DNA of 64,000 bases. It comes from Paenibacillus_D tarimensis_A. Lineage in GTDB: Bacteria; Bacillota; Bacilli; Paenibacillales; Paenibacillaceae. Positions 45,101 to 53,451 of the stretch are shown here, piece by piece. Under the pieces are notes generated by a model. The model was not told where the DNA came from. It made no database searches and was given only the letters and a program-made list of their open reading frames with translations. The stretch's first letter is position 1. Each line of letters begins with the position of its first letter. A program made the translations under genes and the position numbers. The stretch lies in assembly GCA_041281825.1 (NCBI GenBank), contig CP166298.1, positions 4,836,001 to 4,900,000 on the forward strand. The letters are read 5' to 3'.

Positions 45101-45539
45101 CCGTAACGATATGATTGTCGCCTCTCGTCTTCAGCCATACATTGCGGTAGATGCCGGCCCCCGAATACCATCTGCTGTTTGGGCTTTGATGCACCACTTT
45201 TACAACAATCTCATTCTCCCCTTCGATGACGGCATTTGTTATTTCGTGTTCGAACGAGGAGTACCCGTACTTCCACTCTCCGACAAACTGCCCGTTTACA
45301 TAAAGGGAAGAATCCATATACACGCCGTCAAAATATAACAAAAGACGGTGTGCTTTCTTTGTACAATTAAATTTCTTGCGATACCAGCCGATACTGTTTT
45401 CGTAAAGATCGAGCGTATTATAAATCAGCCAGTCATGAGGAAGATCCACGGGCTCAAACGTTAGGCCGGCACAATCCGCAACCTCCAAGCTGCTTTTTGC
45501 AAATTCCCAACCGTCGTTAAACAGGGTTTTCTTATTCAC
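42120..45539 (-). CDS. GH2 beta-galactosidase-like glycosidase, multidomain
   Basis: An 1139-residue protein with no signal peptide. The N-terminal sugar-binding sandwich (1-190) contains DLPHDW and SRWYSGAGIYRNVWL. A middle Ig-like domain and the TIM barrel (about 270-570) follow, with the acid/base Glu in MWSIGNE and the probable nucleophile Glu in VIYGSETAS. Further C-terminal modules are a DUF4982/Ig-like segment (about 590-760), a lectin-like region and a final carbohydrate-binding beta-sandwich (about 1000-1139). It starts with GTG behind GAGGGTAACGG. It lies beside the GH32 locus but is convergent with it and has its own promoter. Galactosidase versus glucuronidase or mannosidase activity cannot be settled here. 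Confidence 0.88.
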   Translation of the reverse strand: MNKKTLFNDGWEFAKSSLEVADCAGLTFEPVDLPHDWLIYNTLDLYENSIGWYRKKFNCTKKAHRLLLYFDGVYMDSSLYVNGQFVGEWKYGYSSFEHEITNAVIEGENEIVVKVVHQSPNSRWYSGAGIYRNVWLKTRGDNHIVTDGIYVTTKKTEDGWQVEVETETNICEDVRLSHTILHEGQAVASVSELVAPGNHSVVLNEQKLLLENPLLWSTDEPHLYRLITRLQPAAAEEPIEIITRHIGFRSIEMDPNEGLRLNGKKIKLNGVCEHHDLGALGAAFNKTALKRRFDILKEMGVNAIRTAHNMPAPELMDLADEMGMLVVSEAFDMWERPKTHYDYARFFKEWAPLDVKSWVRRDRNHPSLLMWSIGNEVYDTHADERGQEVTKMLMELVHKYDPKGNAKVTIGSNYMPWENAQKCADIVKVAGYNYAEKYYLKHHEEHPDWVIYGSETASVVQSRGIYHFPFEKSILADDDEQCSALGNSSTSWGAKSAEACILAERDTLFSLGQFLWTGFDYIGEPTPYHTKNSYFGQIDTATFKKDLFYIYQAAWTDYKTRPMVHIFPYWDFNEGQIIDVRVCSNAPKIELQFNGSTIGTFDIDHDNGTQLVGWWKIPYQEGELKAIAYDETGRVIATDIRKSFKDAKKIRLHADKDKLTANGTDLIFVEITMEDEEGNPVENANNRVSVEVAGAGRLIGLDNGDSTDYDPYKGLSRRLFSGKLMAIIGATLEPGKIQITVSSDGLESRTAEFEALPASDEVLEGLSASTKNRELPWSTGEREEIPLRKIEIISDSGQRFDASRREMVVRAKLHPQDCSYQDVEWSVVNDAGIATGIAKVEALGHEAKITALGDGEFRLRCMSKNGTDKTKLISQLEYKADGLGTAYKDPYGFITAGLYDYSKGEVGNGNERGVATARDGETQVGFRDIDFGPYGSDTVTIPIFALSSEAYSLQIWEGMPDEEGSELLADVIYQKKSKWNVYQEETYHLPKRLRGITSICFVLRQKVHIKGFSFRKLNRAFEQNFASECDRIYGDTFTMMEKSVKGIGNNVSLEFEQMDFGNEGAAQLVVYGSSPIDKNTIHIRFESQDGESNQLVDFKLTDGYEERVFELDKITGVQKVTFIFLPGSNFDFGWFRFER

Positions 45540-45690
45540 GATCCGTTACCCTCATTTCATCAAATAGTGGAGTGCTCCATAAATATTGTTACCGCTTTCC
45601 GCTTATTTTGATTATAGTGGAGTCTCTCCTCTCTAACCATAGAAAGAACATATAATTTATTGTATTTTTTTAACTTATACCCTCTGCGAT
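45540..45690 (-). promoter_or_regulatory. GH2 promoter region with paired TGGAG sites
   Basis: A TATAAT -10 lies on the minus strand at 45611-45616 with a poor -35, suggesting an activator. ATAGTGGAGT...CTCC occurs twice: the palindrome TGGAGTGCTCCA at 45568-45579 and a related TGGAGTCTCTCC at 45618-45629. They are candidate regulator sites. Confidence 0.4.
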
Positions 45691-45704
45691 TTACGCCTCT
45701 TTTA

Positions 45705-45830
45705 CCGCGAATAGCGGCGCTGGTGGCCGTTACATTTTCTCGGATGTGTTTATCGACGCTTTAGCGGCTGCAGTGACCGTTAACATAAGACAACAGCTTG
45801 ACATGCGTAAACGGCTTCGCCGTCCTCTGG
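45705..45830. repeat. Degenerate direct repeats with TAGCGGC...CCGTTA core
   Basis: TAGCGGCGCTGGTGGCCGTTA (starting 45714) and TAGCGGCTGCAGTGACCGTTA (starting 45758) share most positions. A third, weaker GGCGGCTAA copy follows near 45830. The intergenic stretch has no gene and looks like a short dispersed repeat. Confidence 0.5.
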
Positions 45831-45874
45831 CGGCTAAGCTTCGTTTCGCGGAGAATTATAAATTTTTAGAATTC

Positions 45875-45906
45875 AAAAAAGCCGCTCCAATAATTCGGAA
45901 CGGCTT
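45875..45906 (-). terminator. Terminator after Nif3-like gene
   Basis: On the minus strand AAGCCGTTCC pairs with GGAGCGGCTT (one G-U pair) around an eight-base loop and is followed by TTTT. Confidence 0.88.
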
Positions 45907-45915
45907 CTCCTTCAG

Positions 45916-46728
45916 TTATAAGATTTGAAACAGCGGCTTATCTGCAATAAAACGGACAGGGGTATCGGGGAACTCTTCCCTAAGGAATTCCGCCACAAGG
46001 CGCATTCCCGGCTCTTCGCTTTCGGCATGGCCGAGCAGCATCAGCGCCTTACACCTGCCTTGATGGACCGCATCACGCACATATTCCGGCGTCTCCCATT
46101 CAGGGCCTTCGCCTGCAATGACCAGATCCAGGTTCCGGTTCTCAAACAGCGGAATCGCCGTCGTCCCTCCTCCACGGTAGCCTACTAACAACCCCGCTCT
46201 GGAACAAACGGCTTTCGGATCGCCAACGACCCTCACATAGCGAATTCCCAGCTTTGCTTTTACATCATCGGCAATTTCCCGAAGCGTCCTTGCGGGCATC
46301 ATAACGATACAAGCCTCTGGAAGGTGCTCCTCCACATAAGAATTCCAATCCAATGCGCGAACCAATCCATCCGTTATCACGTCCGGCCGATACCGGTGCA
46401 CATGATCATGGAACCTATAGACGGCGATGCCCGATTGTTCGATCCATTTACGTTTGCTCACAACCACCGGATCTTCCGGCTGCGATTCCATTCGTTCATG
46501 GTGGGAGTAAAATATTCCTTCATGAGTTATAATGAGATTGGCTTCCAGGGCAGCTGCTTGCTCAAGCACATGCTCTGTAGCCAGGAAGGTCGTCACGATT
46601 CCCGTGACTTCCGTCTCCGGCGAACCAAACAGCAGCTTGTCTACAGTTTGTTCCAAAAGACCTGCCGGTGCCGTTAATCGCTGTATAACAGCCCCAATGG
46701 TTAAGCGGCTAGTTTCTGACTTCTTCAT
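45916..46728 (-). CDS. Nif3-like dinuclear metal centre protein (DUF34/YqfO family)
   Basis: A 270-residue protein with the Nif3/DUF34 pattern: a histidine in NLIITHEGIFYSHHE near residue 90, FHDHVHR near 118 and a C-terminal EGPEWE...LGHAESEEPGM segment near 225-245. These would bind two metals. The protein is smaller than YqfO because it lacks the inserted PII-like domain. It probably hydrolyses a small molecule. It lies 19 bases after perR and is probably co-transcribed with it. Confidence 0.82.
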   Translation of the reverse strand: MKKSETSRLTIGAVIQRLTAPAGLLEQTVDKLLFGSPETEVTGIVTTFLATEHVLEQAAALEANLIITHEGIFYSHHERMESQPEDPVVVSKRKWIEQSGIAVYRFHDHVHRYRPDVITDGLVRALDWNSYVEEHLPEACIVMMPARTLREIADDVKAKLGIRYVRVVGDPKAVCSRAGLLVGYRGGGTTAIPLFENRNLDLVIAGEGPEWETPEYVRDAVHQGRCKALMLLGHAESEEPGMRLVAEFLREEFPDTPVRFIADKPLFQIL

Positions 46729-46747
46729 TCCCTTACCTTCTTCCCGC

Positions 46748-47176
46748 CTATTTCTCTACTGAGCAATCGGGACAAACGCCGTAAATTTCCAATCGATGAC
46801 CTTCCGCTCTGAAGCCTGTTTGGCCGGTCGCCATATGCACCGCTTCTTCGAGCGGCGGATATTCAATATCCGTCATTTTGCCGCATACTTTGCACAGCGC
46901 ATGATAATGAGCGGTCATATCGGCATCGAATCGGCTGGCATTATCGCCGTACGTCATCTCCCTTACAAATCCGGCCTCGATAAATACCTTCAGATTATTA
47001 TATACGGTCGATACGCTCATATTCGGGTAGTAAGGTTCCAGCGCTTTATATATTTCATCCGCAGTCGGGTGCGTCATCGTCTCCAGCAAATAAGTCAAGA
47101 TGGCTTGTCGCTGCGGAGTTATGCGGACGCCGGTATTTTTCATTTTTTCGAGCGCTTCTTCCAAATGTGACACCAT
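46748..47176 (-). CDS. perR: Peroxide-responsive repressor PerR (Fur family)
   Basis: ATG at 47176 is chosen: AGGGGTGA is six bases upstream, and the resulting start aligns with the usual PerR N-terminus. An ATG six codons earlier exists. The 142-residue protein has the winged helix (GVRITPQRQAILTYL, MSVSTVYNNL), the regulatory metal ligands in SRFDAD and HYH and a later Asp in MTDIEYP. It has two CxxC zinc motifs (CKVC, CPDC). Oxidation of the His ligands in the presence of iron releases it from DNA. It is divergent from ahpC with a consensus Per box between. Confidence 0.93.
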   Translation of the reverse strand: MVSHLEEALEKMKNTGVRITPQRQAILTYLLETMTHPTADEIYKALEPYYPNMSVSTVYNNLKVFIEAGFVREMTYGDNASRFDADMTAHYHALCKVCGKMTDIEYPPLEEAVHMATGQTGFRAEGHRLEIYGVCPDCSVEK

Positions 47177-47252
47177 AGCTTTCACCCCTTGCATAATAAG
47201 TCCCCCCCGAGACTCGTGTGCATTTAATGTAATCTGCTATCATTTTAAATCC

Positions 47253-47270
47253 ACTTTCACAATATAGTCA
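47253..47270 (-). promoter_or_regulatory. perR promoter
   Basis: TTGACT (47265-47270, minus strand) followed downstream by TAAAAT about 18 bases away. It lies next to the Per box. Confidence 0.45.
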
Positions 47271-47278
47271 ATGTTATT

Positions 47279-47293
47279 TTATAATGATTATAA
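47279..47293. promoter_or_regulatory. Per box (PerR operator)
   Basis: TTATAATGATTATAA is an exact match to the published Bacillus Per box consensus TTATAATNATTATAA. It lies between the divergent perR and ahpC promoters, so PerR probably represses both. Confidence 0.92.
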
Positions 47294-47310
47294 AAAAATA
47301 ATTCTGGTTC

Positions 47311-47339
47311 TTGACAGAGCCGTATAAGTTAGATAAATT
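47311..47339 (+). promoter_or_regulatory. ahpC promoter
   Basis: TTGACA (47311-47316), a 17-base spacer and TAAATT (47334-47339). The predicted leader is about 125 bases and contains the perfect inverted repeat ATAGAAAT/ATTTCTAT (47347-47366). Confidence 0.65.
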
Positions 47340-47470
47340 ATTAAATATAGAAATAACAATTTCTATGTGATAATCAAAATTAAATTAGAATTAATATAGT
47401 CAACAGACTTGCATCTATTTCCTGTACAGGCTATATTATTCTCAAACCACTTTAAGGAGGAAGATTTTTT

Positions 47471-48034
47471 ATGTCACTAGTTGGAACTGAAGTACTACCA
47501 TTCAAAGCGCAAGCTTACCACAATGGCAAGTTTATCGAAGTTACCGAGGCCGATTTTAAAGGAAAGTGGAGCGTCGTTTGCTTTTATCCCGCGGACTTTA
47601 CATTCGTTTGCCCGACTGAGCTTGAGGACCTGCAAAACCAATACGAGACCCTGAAGGGGCTTGGCGTCGAAGTATATTCCGTTTCCACGGATACCCACTT
47701 TACACATAAGGCATGGCATGACAGCTCGGAAACGATCGGCAAAATCACCTACATCATGATCGGCGATCCTTCGCATACGATCTCCCGCAATTTCGATGTG
47801 CTGATCGAATCCGCTGGACTGGCTGATCGCGGTACTTTTATTATCGACCCGGACGGCGTCATCCAAACCGTTGAAATCAATGCGGGCGGCATCGGCCGCG
47901 ATGCAAGCACGCTTGTTAACAAGATCAAGGCTGCACAATATGTTCGCAACAATCCTGGCGAAGTTTGCCCTGCGAAATGGCAGGAAGGCGGAGCAACGCT
48001 TAAACCGAGCCTGGATCTCGTAGGTAAGATTTAA
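47471..48034 (+). CDS. ahpC: Alkyl hydroperoxide reductase peroxiredoxin AhpC
   Basis: A 187-residue typical two-Cys peroxiredoxin with the peroxidatic Cys in FYPADFTFVCPTELEDLQ (about 47) and the resolving Cys in GEVCPAKWQEG (about 166). It reduces peroxides in the cytoplasm and is recycled by AhpF, encoded next. The ribosome binding site is AAGGAGGAAG. Confidence 0.97.
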   Translation: MSLVGTEVLPFKAQAYHNGKFIEVTEADFKGKWSVVCFYPADFTFVCPTELEDLQNQYETLKGLGVEVYSVSTDTHFTHKAWHDSSETIGKITYIMIGDPSHTISRNFDVLIESAGLADRGTFIIDPDGVIQTVEINAGGIGRDASTLVNKIKAAQYVRNNPGEVCPAKWQEGGATLKPSLDLVGKI

Positions 48035-48090
48035 GCGGAGAGACTTAAAGCGGAAACATAGAGCTCCGCAAAGATCCCTATATCAGGAGG
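48032..48090 (+). repeat. Intercistronic element, copy A (ahpC-ahpF gap)
   Basis: Starting at the ahpC stop, TTAAGCGGAGAGACTTAAAG is followed by GCGGA (48050-48054) pairing with TCCGC (48065-48069), then CAAAGATCCCTATATCA and the GGAGG of ahpF. The same arrangement recurs at 53449-53555, where the stem bases have changed in a compensating way. Confidence 0.7.
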
Positions 48091-48096
48091 CGCAAA

Positions 48097-49626
48097 ATGG
48101 CACTGGACGCAGACATAAAAGCACAATTAGCCCAATATCTTCAGCTCTTGGAAGGCGATGTGCTGCTCAAAGTCAGCGTCGGGTCCGATGCCGTATCGGG
48201 TGACATGATGGCTCTTGTCGATGAAATAGCCGGCATGTCATCCAAAATCACGGTAGAGAAAGCAGAGTTGCCCAGAACGCCGAGCTTTAGCGTTAATCGT
48301 GTCGGCGAAGACACGGGGGTAACTTTTGCCGGTATCCCTTTGGGACATGAATTTACTTCATTAGTGTTGGCTCTGCTGCAGGTTAGCGGAAGACCTCCCA
48401 AGGTGGATCAGGACGTTATTGACCAAATTAAAAACATTAGCGGCGAACATCATTTTGAATCTTACATCAGTCTGACTTGCCACAACTGCCCCGACGTTGT
48501 GCAGGCACTAAACCTGATGAGTATCCTCAATCCGGGCATTACGCATACAATGATTGACGGCTCGGCGTTTAAAGCCGAGGCAGAAAGCAAAAACGTCATG
48601 GCAGTGCCGACCGTACACCACAATGGCCAATTCTTCAGCAGCGGTCGTATGACGCTTGAAGAAATTCTGGCCAAGATGGGGAATGGTCCGGATGCATCGG
48701 AGCTTGCCGATAAGGAACCGTTCGATGTGCTTGTCGTCGGGGGCGGTCCTGCCGGTGCAAGTGCAGCCATCTATGCGGCACGCAAAGGCATTCGCACAGG
48801 TATTGTTGCTGAACGCTTCGGCGGTCAGGTCATGGACACCTTGGGCATTGAGAACTTTGTCAGTGTGAAATATACCGAAGGTCCTAAACTCGTAGCCAGT
48901 CTTGAAGAACATGTCAAGGAGTACAACATTGACGTGATGAAGCTGCAGCGCGCCAAGCGTTTGGAAAAGAAAGAATTCATCGAAATTGAGCTTGAGAATG
49001 GTGCTCTGCTTAAGAGCAAGACCGTCATTATCTCAACAGGCGCCCGTTGGCGCAATATTGGAGTACCCGGAGAAGCAGAGTTCAAGAACAAGGGTGTAGC
49101 TTATTGCCCTCACTGTGACGGTCCTTTGTTTGCGGGAAAAGACGTTGCGGTTATTGGCGGCGGTAATTCCGGTATTGAGGCGGCGATTGATCTAGCAGGT
49201 ATTGTGAAGCATGTAACTGTTCTTGAGTTTATGCCGGAGCTGAAGGCTGATGCTGTACTGCAAGAGCGCCTTTACAGCCTGCCTAATGTAACCGTCTTGA
49301 AGAACGTTCAAACCAAAGAAATTACCGGCAACGACAAGGTAAACGGCATTACCTACACCGCGCGTGATACTGGAGAAGATAAGCATATTGAATTGCAGGG
49401 TGTATTTGTTCAGATCGGACTTGTACCAAATACCGATTGGTTGGGCGACACGGTTGAACGTTCGCGATTCGGCGAAATCGTTGTAAATAACCATGGCGCT
49501 ACCAATGTACCCGGAGTGTTTGCTGCAGGAGACTGTACCAATAGTCCATATAAGCAGATCATTATTTCTATGGGATCGGGTGCGAATGCAGCCTTGGGCG
49601 CATTCGATTATCTGATTCGGAATTAG
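48097..49626 (+). CDS. ahpF: Alkyl hydroperoxide reductase flavoprotein AhpF
   Basis: A 509-residue flavoprotein. The N-terminal double thioredoxin-like domain carries CHNC (about 129-132). The C-terminal thioredoxin-reductase-like part has the FAD motif VVGGGPAGASAAIYAARKG (about 213), the redox CPHC (about 340) and the NADH motif VIGGGNSGIEAA (about 353). The final GVFAAGDCT is the second FAD signature. It passes electrons from NADH to AhpC. Confidence 0.97.
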   Translation: MALDADIKAQLAQYLQLLEGDVLLKVSVGSDAVSGDMMALVDEIAGMSSKITVEKAELPRTPSFSVNRVGEDTGVTFAGIPLGHEFTSLVLALLQVSGRPPKVDQDVIDQIKNISGEHHFESYISLTCHNCPDVVQALNLMSILNPGITHTMIDGSAFKAEAESKNVMAVPTVHHNGQFFSSGRMTLEEILAKMGNGPDASELADKEPFDVLVVGGGPAGASAAIYAARKGIRTGIVAERFGGQVMDTLGIENFVSVKYTEGPKLVASLEEHVKEYNIDVMKLQRAKRLEKKEFIEIELENGALLKSKTVIISTGARWRNIGVPGEAEFKNKGVAYCPHCDGPLFAGKDVAVIGGGNSGIEAAIDLAGIVKHVTVLEFMPELKADAVLQERLYSLPNVTVLKNVQTKEITGNDKVNGITYTARDTGEDKHIELQGVFVQIGLVPNTDWLGDTVERSRFGEIVVNNHGATNVPGVFAAGDCTNSPYKQIIISMGSGANAALGAFDYLIRN

Positions 49627-49641
49627 TGAACGACACAGTGA

Positions 49642-49666
49642 AACGTCCCGTCAAGGGACGTTTTTT
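49642..49666 (+). terminator. Terminator after ahpF
   Basis: AACGTCCC pairs with GGGACGTT around a five-base loop and runs into TTTTTT. Confidence 0.93.
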
Positions 49667-49702
49667 CTTATGCGCATCACGGTTGTAGTTTAAGCTCCAT
49701 GT

Positions 49703-50581
49703 TTATTCTTTTACGGCTCCGAGTACAATGCCTTTAACAAAATATTTTTGCAGGAATGGATAAATCATCAGTACCGGCAGCGCGCCGATAAAGATTTGCG
49801 CCGCTTTGACCGTTCTCTGCGACAAATTTTCCATATCCTGGGGGTTAATGCTCATTTTGCTGAAATCCTGCTGTACAACAACCGTTTGCAGAAAGGTCGC
49901 AAGCGGATATTTATTGGTATCCATCATATAGATGAGTCCGTCGAACCAGGAGTTCCAATGAAAGACTAACGTAAATAATGTAATCGTGGCCATCGCGGGC
50001 ATGGATACAGGCAGATGAATGCTGAATAACGTTCGAAACAGTCCTGCGCCATCGATCACCGCCGCCTCTTCGAGCTCCGCCGGAATCGTTCGAAAGAAGT
50101 TCATAAGCAGAATCATGTTGTATACGCTTAATGCGGTTGGCAGAACCAGCGCCCATATCGTGTTGATAAGCTTCAAATTCGTGATCAGAATGTAACTTGG
50201 AACCAAACCTCCCGAGAACAGCATCGTAAATACGAAGAACCACATATAAAAATTACGGGATTTGAAGGCCGAGTCACGCTTGGACAATGCATATCCGGCA
50301 AAAATGATGACGGCCATGCCGATCGCGGTTCCAAGGGCGGTCCGATAAATGGAATAGAGCAGCGCTCTAATAAACGCGGGATTATCAATCGTCTTCTCAT
50401 AGGATTCCAGCGTGAAATCCACCGGCCAAAGATTGACGATATTGGCCGATGCCGCAGATTTTCCACTGAACGACACCGCCAGCACATGCATAAGCGGCAA
50501 AATGCAAAGCAACGATAAAATAATCAAGAAGAGATGATTGAAAATATTAAAAGTTTTATATCCTGTCGTTTTATAATACAT
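49703..50581 (-). CDS. ABC sugar permease, YtcP type (importer 5)
   Basis: A 292-residue CUT1 permease with about six membrane segments and the EAA loop (EEAAVIDGAGLFRTLFSIHLP). It ends YFVKGIVLGAVKE. ATG with GGAAGGGA upstream. It lies 19 bases downstream of its LplB-like partner. Confidence 0.92.
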   Translation of the reverse strand: MYYKTTGYKTFNIFNHLFLIILSLLCILPLMHVLAVSFSGKSAASANIVNLWPVDFTLESYEKTIDNPAFIRALLYSIYRTALGTAIGMAVIIFAGYALSKRDSAFKSRNFYMWFFVFTMLFSGGLVPSYILITNLKLINTIWALVLPTALSVYNMILLMNFFRTIPAELEEAAVIDGAGLFRTLFSIHLPVSMPAMATITLFTLVFHWNSWFDGLIYMMDTNKYPLATFLQTVVVQQDFSKMSINPQDMENLSQRTVKAAQIFIGALPVLMIYPFLQKYFVKGIVLGAVKE

Positions 50582-50600
50582 ATTAGATTCCCTTCCTTCA

Positions 50601-51560
50601 TTAGAAAATCCGATAATTTCCGAATCGGTAGGCCATTCGGTACGCTACGATAATAAGCACAAAACTGATCACCGACTTGAACATTCCGACTGCCGTAGCA
50701 AAGCTGAAATCTCCCTTCAGCATGGCTGCGCGATATACGAACGTGTCGATGACATCGCCTTTATCGTAAACCAGAGGATTGTACAAGTTGAAAATCTGGT
50801 CAAAGCCTGCATTAAGAACATTGCCAAGCTGCAGCGTGGCCACAACAACGATAATCGGCAGCATCGCCGGCAATGTTACGTTTAGCGTCTGCTGCAAACG
50901 AGTTGCGCCATCTACCTCGGCCGACTCGTACAAAGCCGGATTGACGCCTGCAATAGCTGCCAGGTAGATAATCATTGCAAATCCAAATTCCTTCCATATA
51001 TCACTGACTACGAGCACGAACCGGAACCAATCGCCGTCCCCTAGGAAGAAGATCGGCAGCGCTCCGAACCAATCCACCAGCATACGATTGATAATTCCGC
51101 CCTTAACAGACAATAAGTCGATTAGAATCCCGCCCAGAATAACCCAGGACAGAAAGTGGGGAAGATAAACAAGCGTTTGAATGCTGCGTTTGATTCCTTC
51201 CTTGCGAATTTCATTTAACAGCAAAGAAATGACGATAGGCACAATCAGTCCGCATACGATTTTGAGCACTGAAATAATGAGCGTGTTCCATATGACCTGA
51301 ACCGACTCGTCGAACATAAACAAGGAATGGAAATGCTTCAGCCCCACCCACTCCGATTTCATAAATCCAAGCCATGGTTTATAATCCTGAAAGGCCATAA
51401 CCAGCCCAAAAATAGGCACATAGTGAAACACAACGGCAATGATCGTTGCCGGCAAAATGAGCAGATGAAGCGGCCACGTCTTTCTTATGCCTCTCCCCCA
51501 GTTTAATTTCGCTTTGACCGCGGAGGGTTCTGCGATCGATGCCTGCAGCCCGCTTTTCAT
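50601..51560 (-). CDS. ABC sugar permease, LplB type (importer 5)
   Basis: A 319-residue CUT1 permease with about six membrane segments and the EAA loop (YESAEVDGATRLQQTLNVTLP). ATG behind GGGGAAA. Divergent from the sensor kinase gene. The matching binding protein is not adjacent but beyond the two-component genes at 55655. Confidence 0.92.
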   Translation of the reverse strand: MKSGLQASIAEPSAVKAKLNWGRGIRKTWPLHLLILPATIIAVVFHYVPIFGLVMAFQDYKPWLGFMKSEWVGLKHFHSLFMFDESVQVIWNTLIISVLKIVCGLIVPIVISLLLNEIRKEGIKRSIQTLVYLPHFLSWVILGGILIDLLSVKGGIINRMLVDWFGALPIFFLGDGDWFRFVLVVSDIWKEFGFAMIIYLAAIAGVNPALYESAEVDGATRLQQTLNVTLPAMLPIIVVVATLQLGNVLNAGFDQIFNLYNPLVYDKGDVIDTFVYRAAMLKGDFSFATAVGMFKSVISFVLIIVAYRMAYRFGNYRIF

Positions 51561-51692
51561 ACGAATTTCCCCTCTCTGAATACCATAATTGCAATTTAAT
51601 CAGCTTCTGCTAGTATTATATCAACAGGCCGCGACCCTACCTATGATAATGTCTTAACATCTATATCCCCGTTTATAACTTCTTTAAGAGGT

Positions 51693-51721
51693 TGTTCACT
51701 TTTTGAACAGGCATTTATAAT
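51693..51721 (+). promoter_or_regulatory. Sensor kinase promoter with inverted repeat
   Basis: TGTTCACTTTTTGAACA (51693-51709) is a six-base inverted repeat overlapping the -35 region. TATAAT at 51716-51721 is the probable -10. The repeat may be a regulator site. Confidence 0.5.
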
Positions 51722-51744
51722 ACTCGCAACGGAAGGTGACCGGC

Positions 51745-53451
51745 ATGATCAAGTACAAAGTATTTCACAAGCTGCTTACCATGTTGGCGGTTTTGCTCAT
51801 ACCCACGATCCTTTTATTCGCTTATGCCAACCAAACCGGCAAGGATGTCGTAAAGAAGACGCTGGAGGATTCCTCGGCCAGGCAATTGGAATTTACCGTT
51901 CAGCGTTTGGAGCAGTCGCTGCGCCAGCTTGAGAAACAAACGCTTGTACTCGTGAATGATTCGACCATACAAGCTTACTCGAGCTCGTGGGAATTTCCCG
52001 AGTACCTGAACCATCTCCTGATGCGGAAATCGATCGAAGAAAAGCTGGAGCTGTACAGCCAAGCCGAACCGCTTATTCATGAAATAACGGTATACTGGCC
52101 TTCACTGAAAGAGGCGATTTCTACCTCCGGAACGGTTCAATACAATTATGGAGAGCTTGCAGGCAAACCGAAAAATCAATGGTTTGTCCGGAAAAATGAA
52201 GACAAGCTCTCCTTTCATTTGTTGTTCGCAGACAAATCGATCGTGGCTCCTGATCTGAGCAATATAATAGCAGCGGTCGAAACAACTCTTTCAAGCGCAT
52301 ATATAACATCCGTTCTGGAGGGACTGGACAAATCCGGCAACGGCAAATCGTTTTTTTATTTCTCCAAGGACAATTTGATCGGGAATGCTCCTGTAGACGA
52401 ACGTCTACTCTCGCATCTTATAGAAGATAATGTGTTTGAAGGCAGCACGACGCTGCATCCTGTTTTTGAAATTGACGGCATTGAATATTTGGTTCAATCG
52501 ATGCCCAGCCCTTCAATCGGCGGCACATTGGTCAGCTATATTGAGCTCAGTAAATTTCTGGGACCTTTGCAGGAGGTGAATTGGCTGGTTAACGGGAGTT
52601 TATTTTTTCTGTTCATAACAGGCATCACCATTTCCTATATGTTTTTCAGACATTTCCGTTTGCCGTTTGGTTATCTGGTACGTAAAATCGAGAACCTGGG
52701 TAAAGGCGATTATCGCGGCAGAGCAACGTTAAAAACGAATACGGAGTTTGATTATTTATTTGACCGTTTCAATGATATGGCATCCCGTACCCAGTCGTTA
52801 ATCGAAAATGTCTATGAAGAAAAGGTTCGAACGAGGGAAGCGGAATATAAGCATTTGCAATCGCAAATCAATCCTCATTTCTTGTATAATTGTCTATTTT
52901 ATATTGTGAGTATGGCGAATAAATCACCTGAAGCCGTGATATCTATGGCTAAAAATCTGGCCGATTTCTATCGTTACATTACCCGCAAGGCGGGAGGAAA
53001 TACGACGATGGAAGATGAAATTCGTCTGGTCAGAAGTTATCTGGAAGTGCAATCGCTGCGTAATAAACGATTGACCTATACAATTGATATCCCTTCCTCC
53101 ATGCTCGGACTGTCCGTCCCCAGCTTGCTGCTGCAGCCGATTGTAGAGAACGCGATTGTTCACGGCATTGAGCAGAAGATGGAGGCAGGAAAGATTGCAA
53201 TTCGCGGAAGTGTACGGGGAGACCTGTACATGATTCATGTTGATGACGACGGTGCCGGGCTGTCCGAAGAGGAGATCAAAGCGCTGAACGATCTTGTTCA
53301 CAGCAGCTATCAGACGACGGAGGAAATGGGTTGCGGCCTAAGGAATATCCATCACCGATTAGTCAACCGGTACGGAAATCAATCCGGGCTCTCCTTCTCC
53401 AGCAACGAATGGGGAGGGTTCAGGGCAACCCTACAAATTTTACGATTATAA
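51745..53451 (+). CDS. YesM-like sensor histidine kinase
   Basis: ATG at 51745 has GGAAGGTGA five bases upstream; a GTG nine bases earlier is the alternative. The 568-residue protein has a membrane segment (about 10-28), an extracellular Cache-like region, a second membrane segment (about 288-305), HAMP, the His_kinase domain (QSQINPHFLYNCL, phospho-His near 380) and an ATPase domain (NAIVHGIEQK, DDDGAGLSEEE). It senses an extracellular signal, probably linked to the importer 5 sugar, and pairs with the response regulator downstream. Confidence 0.92.
   Translation: MIKYKVFHKLLTMLAVLLIPTILLFAYANQTGKDVVKKTLEDSSARQLEFTVQRLEQSLRQLEKQTLVLVNDSTIQAYSSSWEFPEYLNHLLMRKSIEEKLELYSQAEPLIHEITVYWPSLKEAISTSGTVQYNYGELAGKPKNQWFVRKNEDKLSFHLLFADKSIVAPDLSNIIAAVETTLSSAYITSVLEGLDKSGNGKSFFYFSKDNLIGNAPVDERLLSHLIEDNVFEGSTTLHPVFEIDGIEYLVQSMPSPSIGGTLVSYIELSKFLGPLQEVNWLVNGSLFFLFITGITISYMFFRHFRLPFGYLVRKIENLGKGDYRGRATLKTNTEFDYLFDRFNDMASRTQSLIENVYEEKVRTREAEYKHLQSQINPHFLYNCLFYIVSMANKSPEAVISMAKNLADFYRYITRKAGGNTTMEDEIRLVRSYLEVQSLRNKRLTYTIDIPSSMLGLSVPSLLLQPIVENAIVHGIEQKMEAGKIAIRGSVRGDLYMIHVDDDGAGLSEEEIKALNDLVHSSYQTTEEMGCGLRNIHHRLVNRYGNQSGLSFSSNEWGGFRATLQILRL

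Noticed and set aside
47385..47400. Second Per box near ahpC (TTAAATTAGAATTAA)
   Set aside because: Only about 8 of 14 fixed positions match the Per box consensus.
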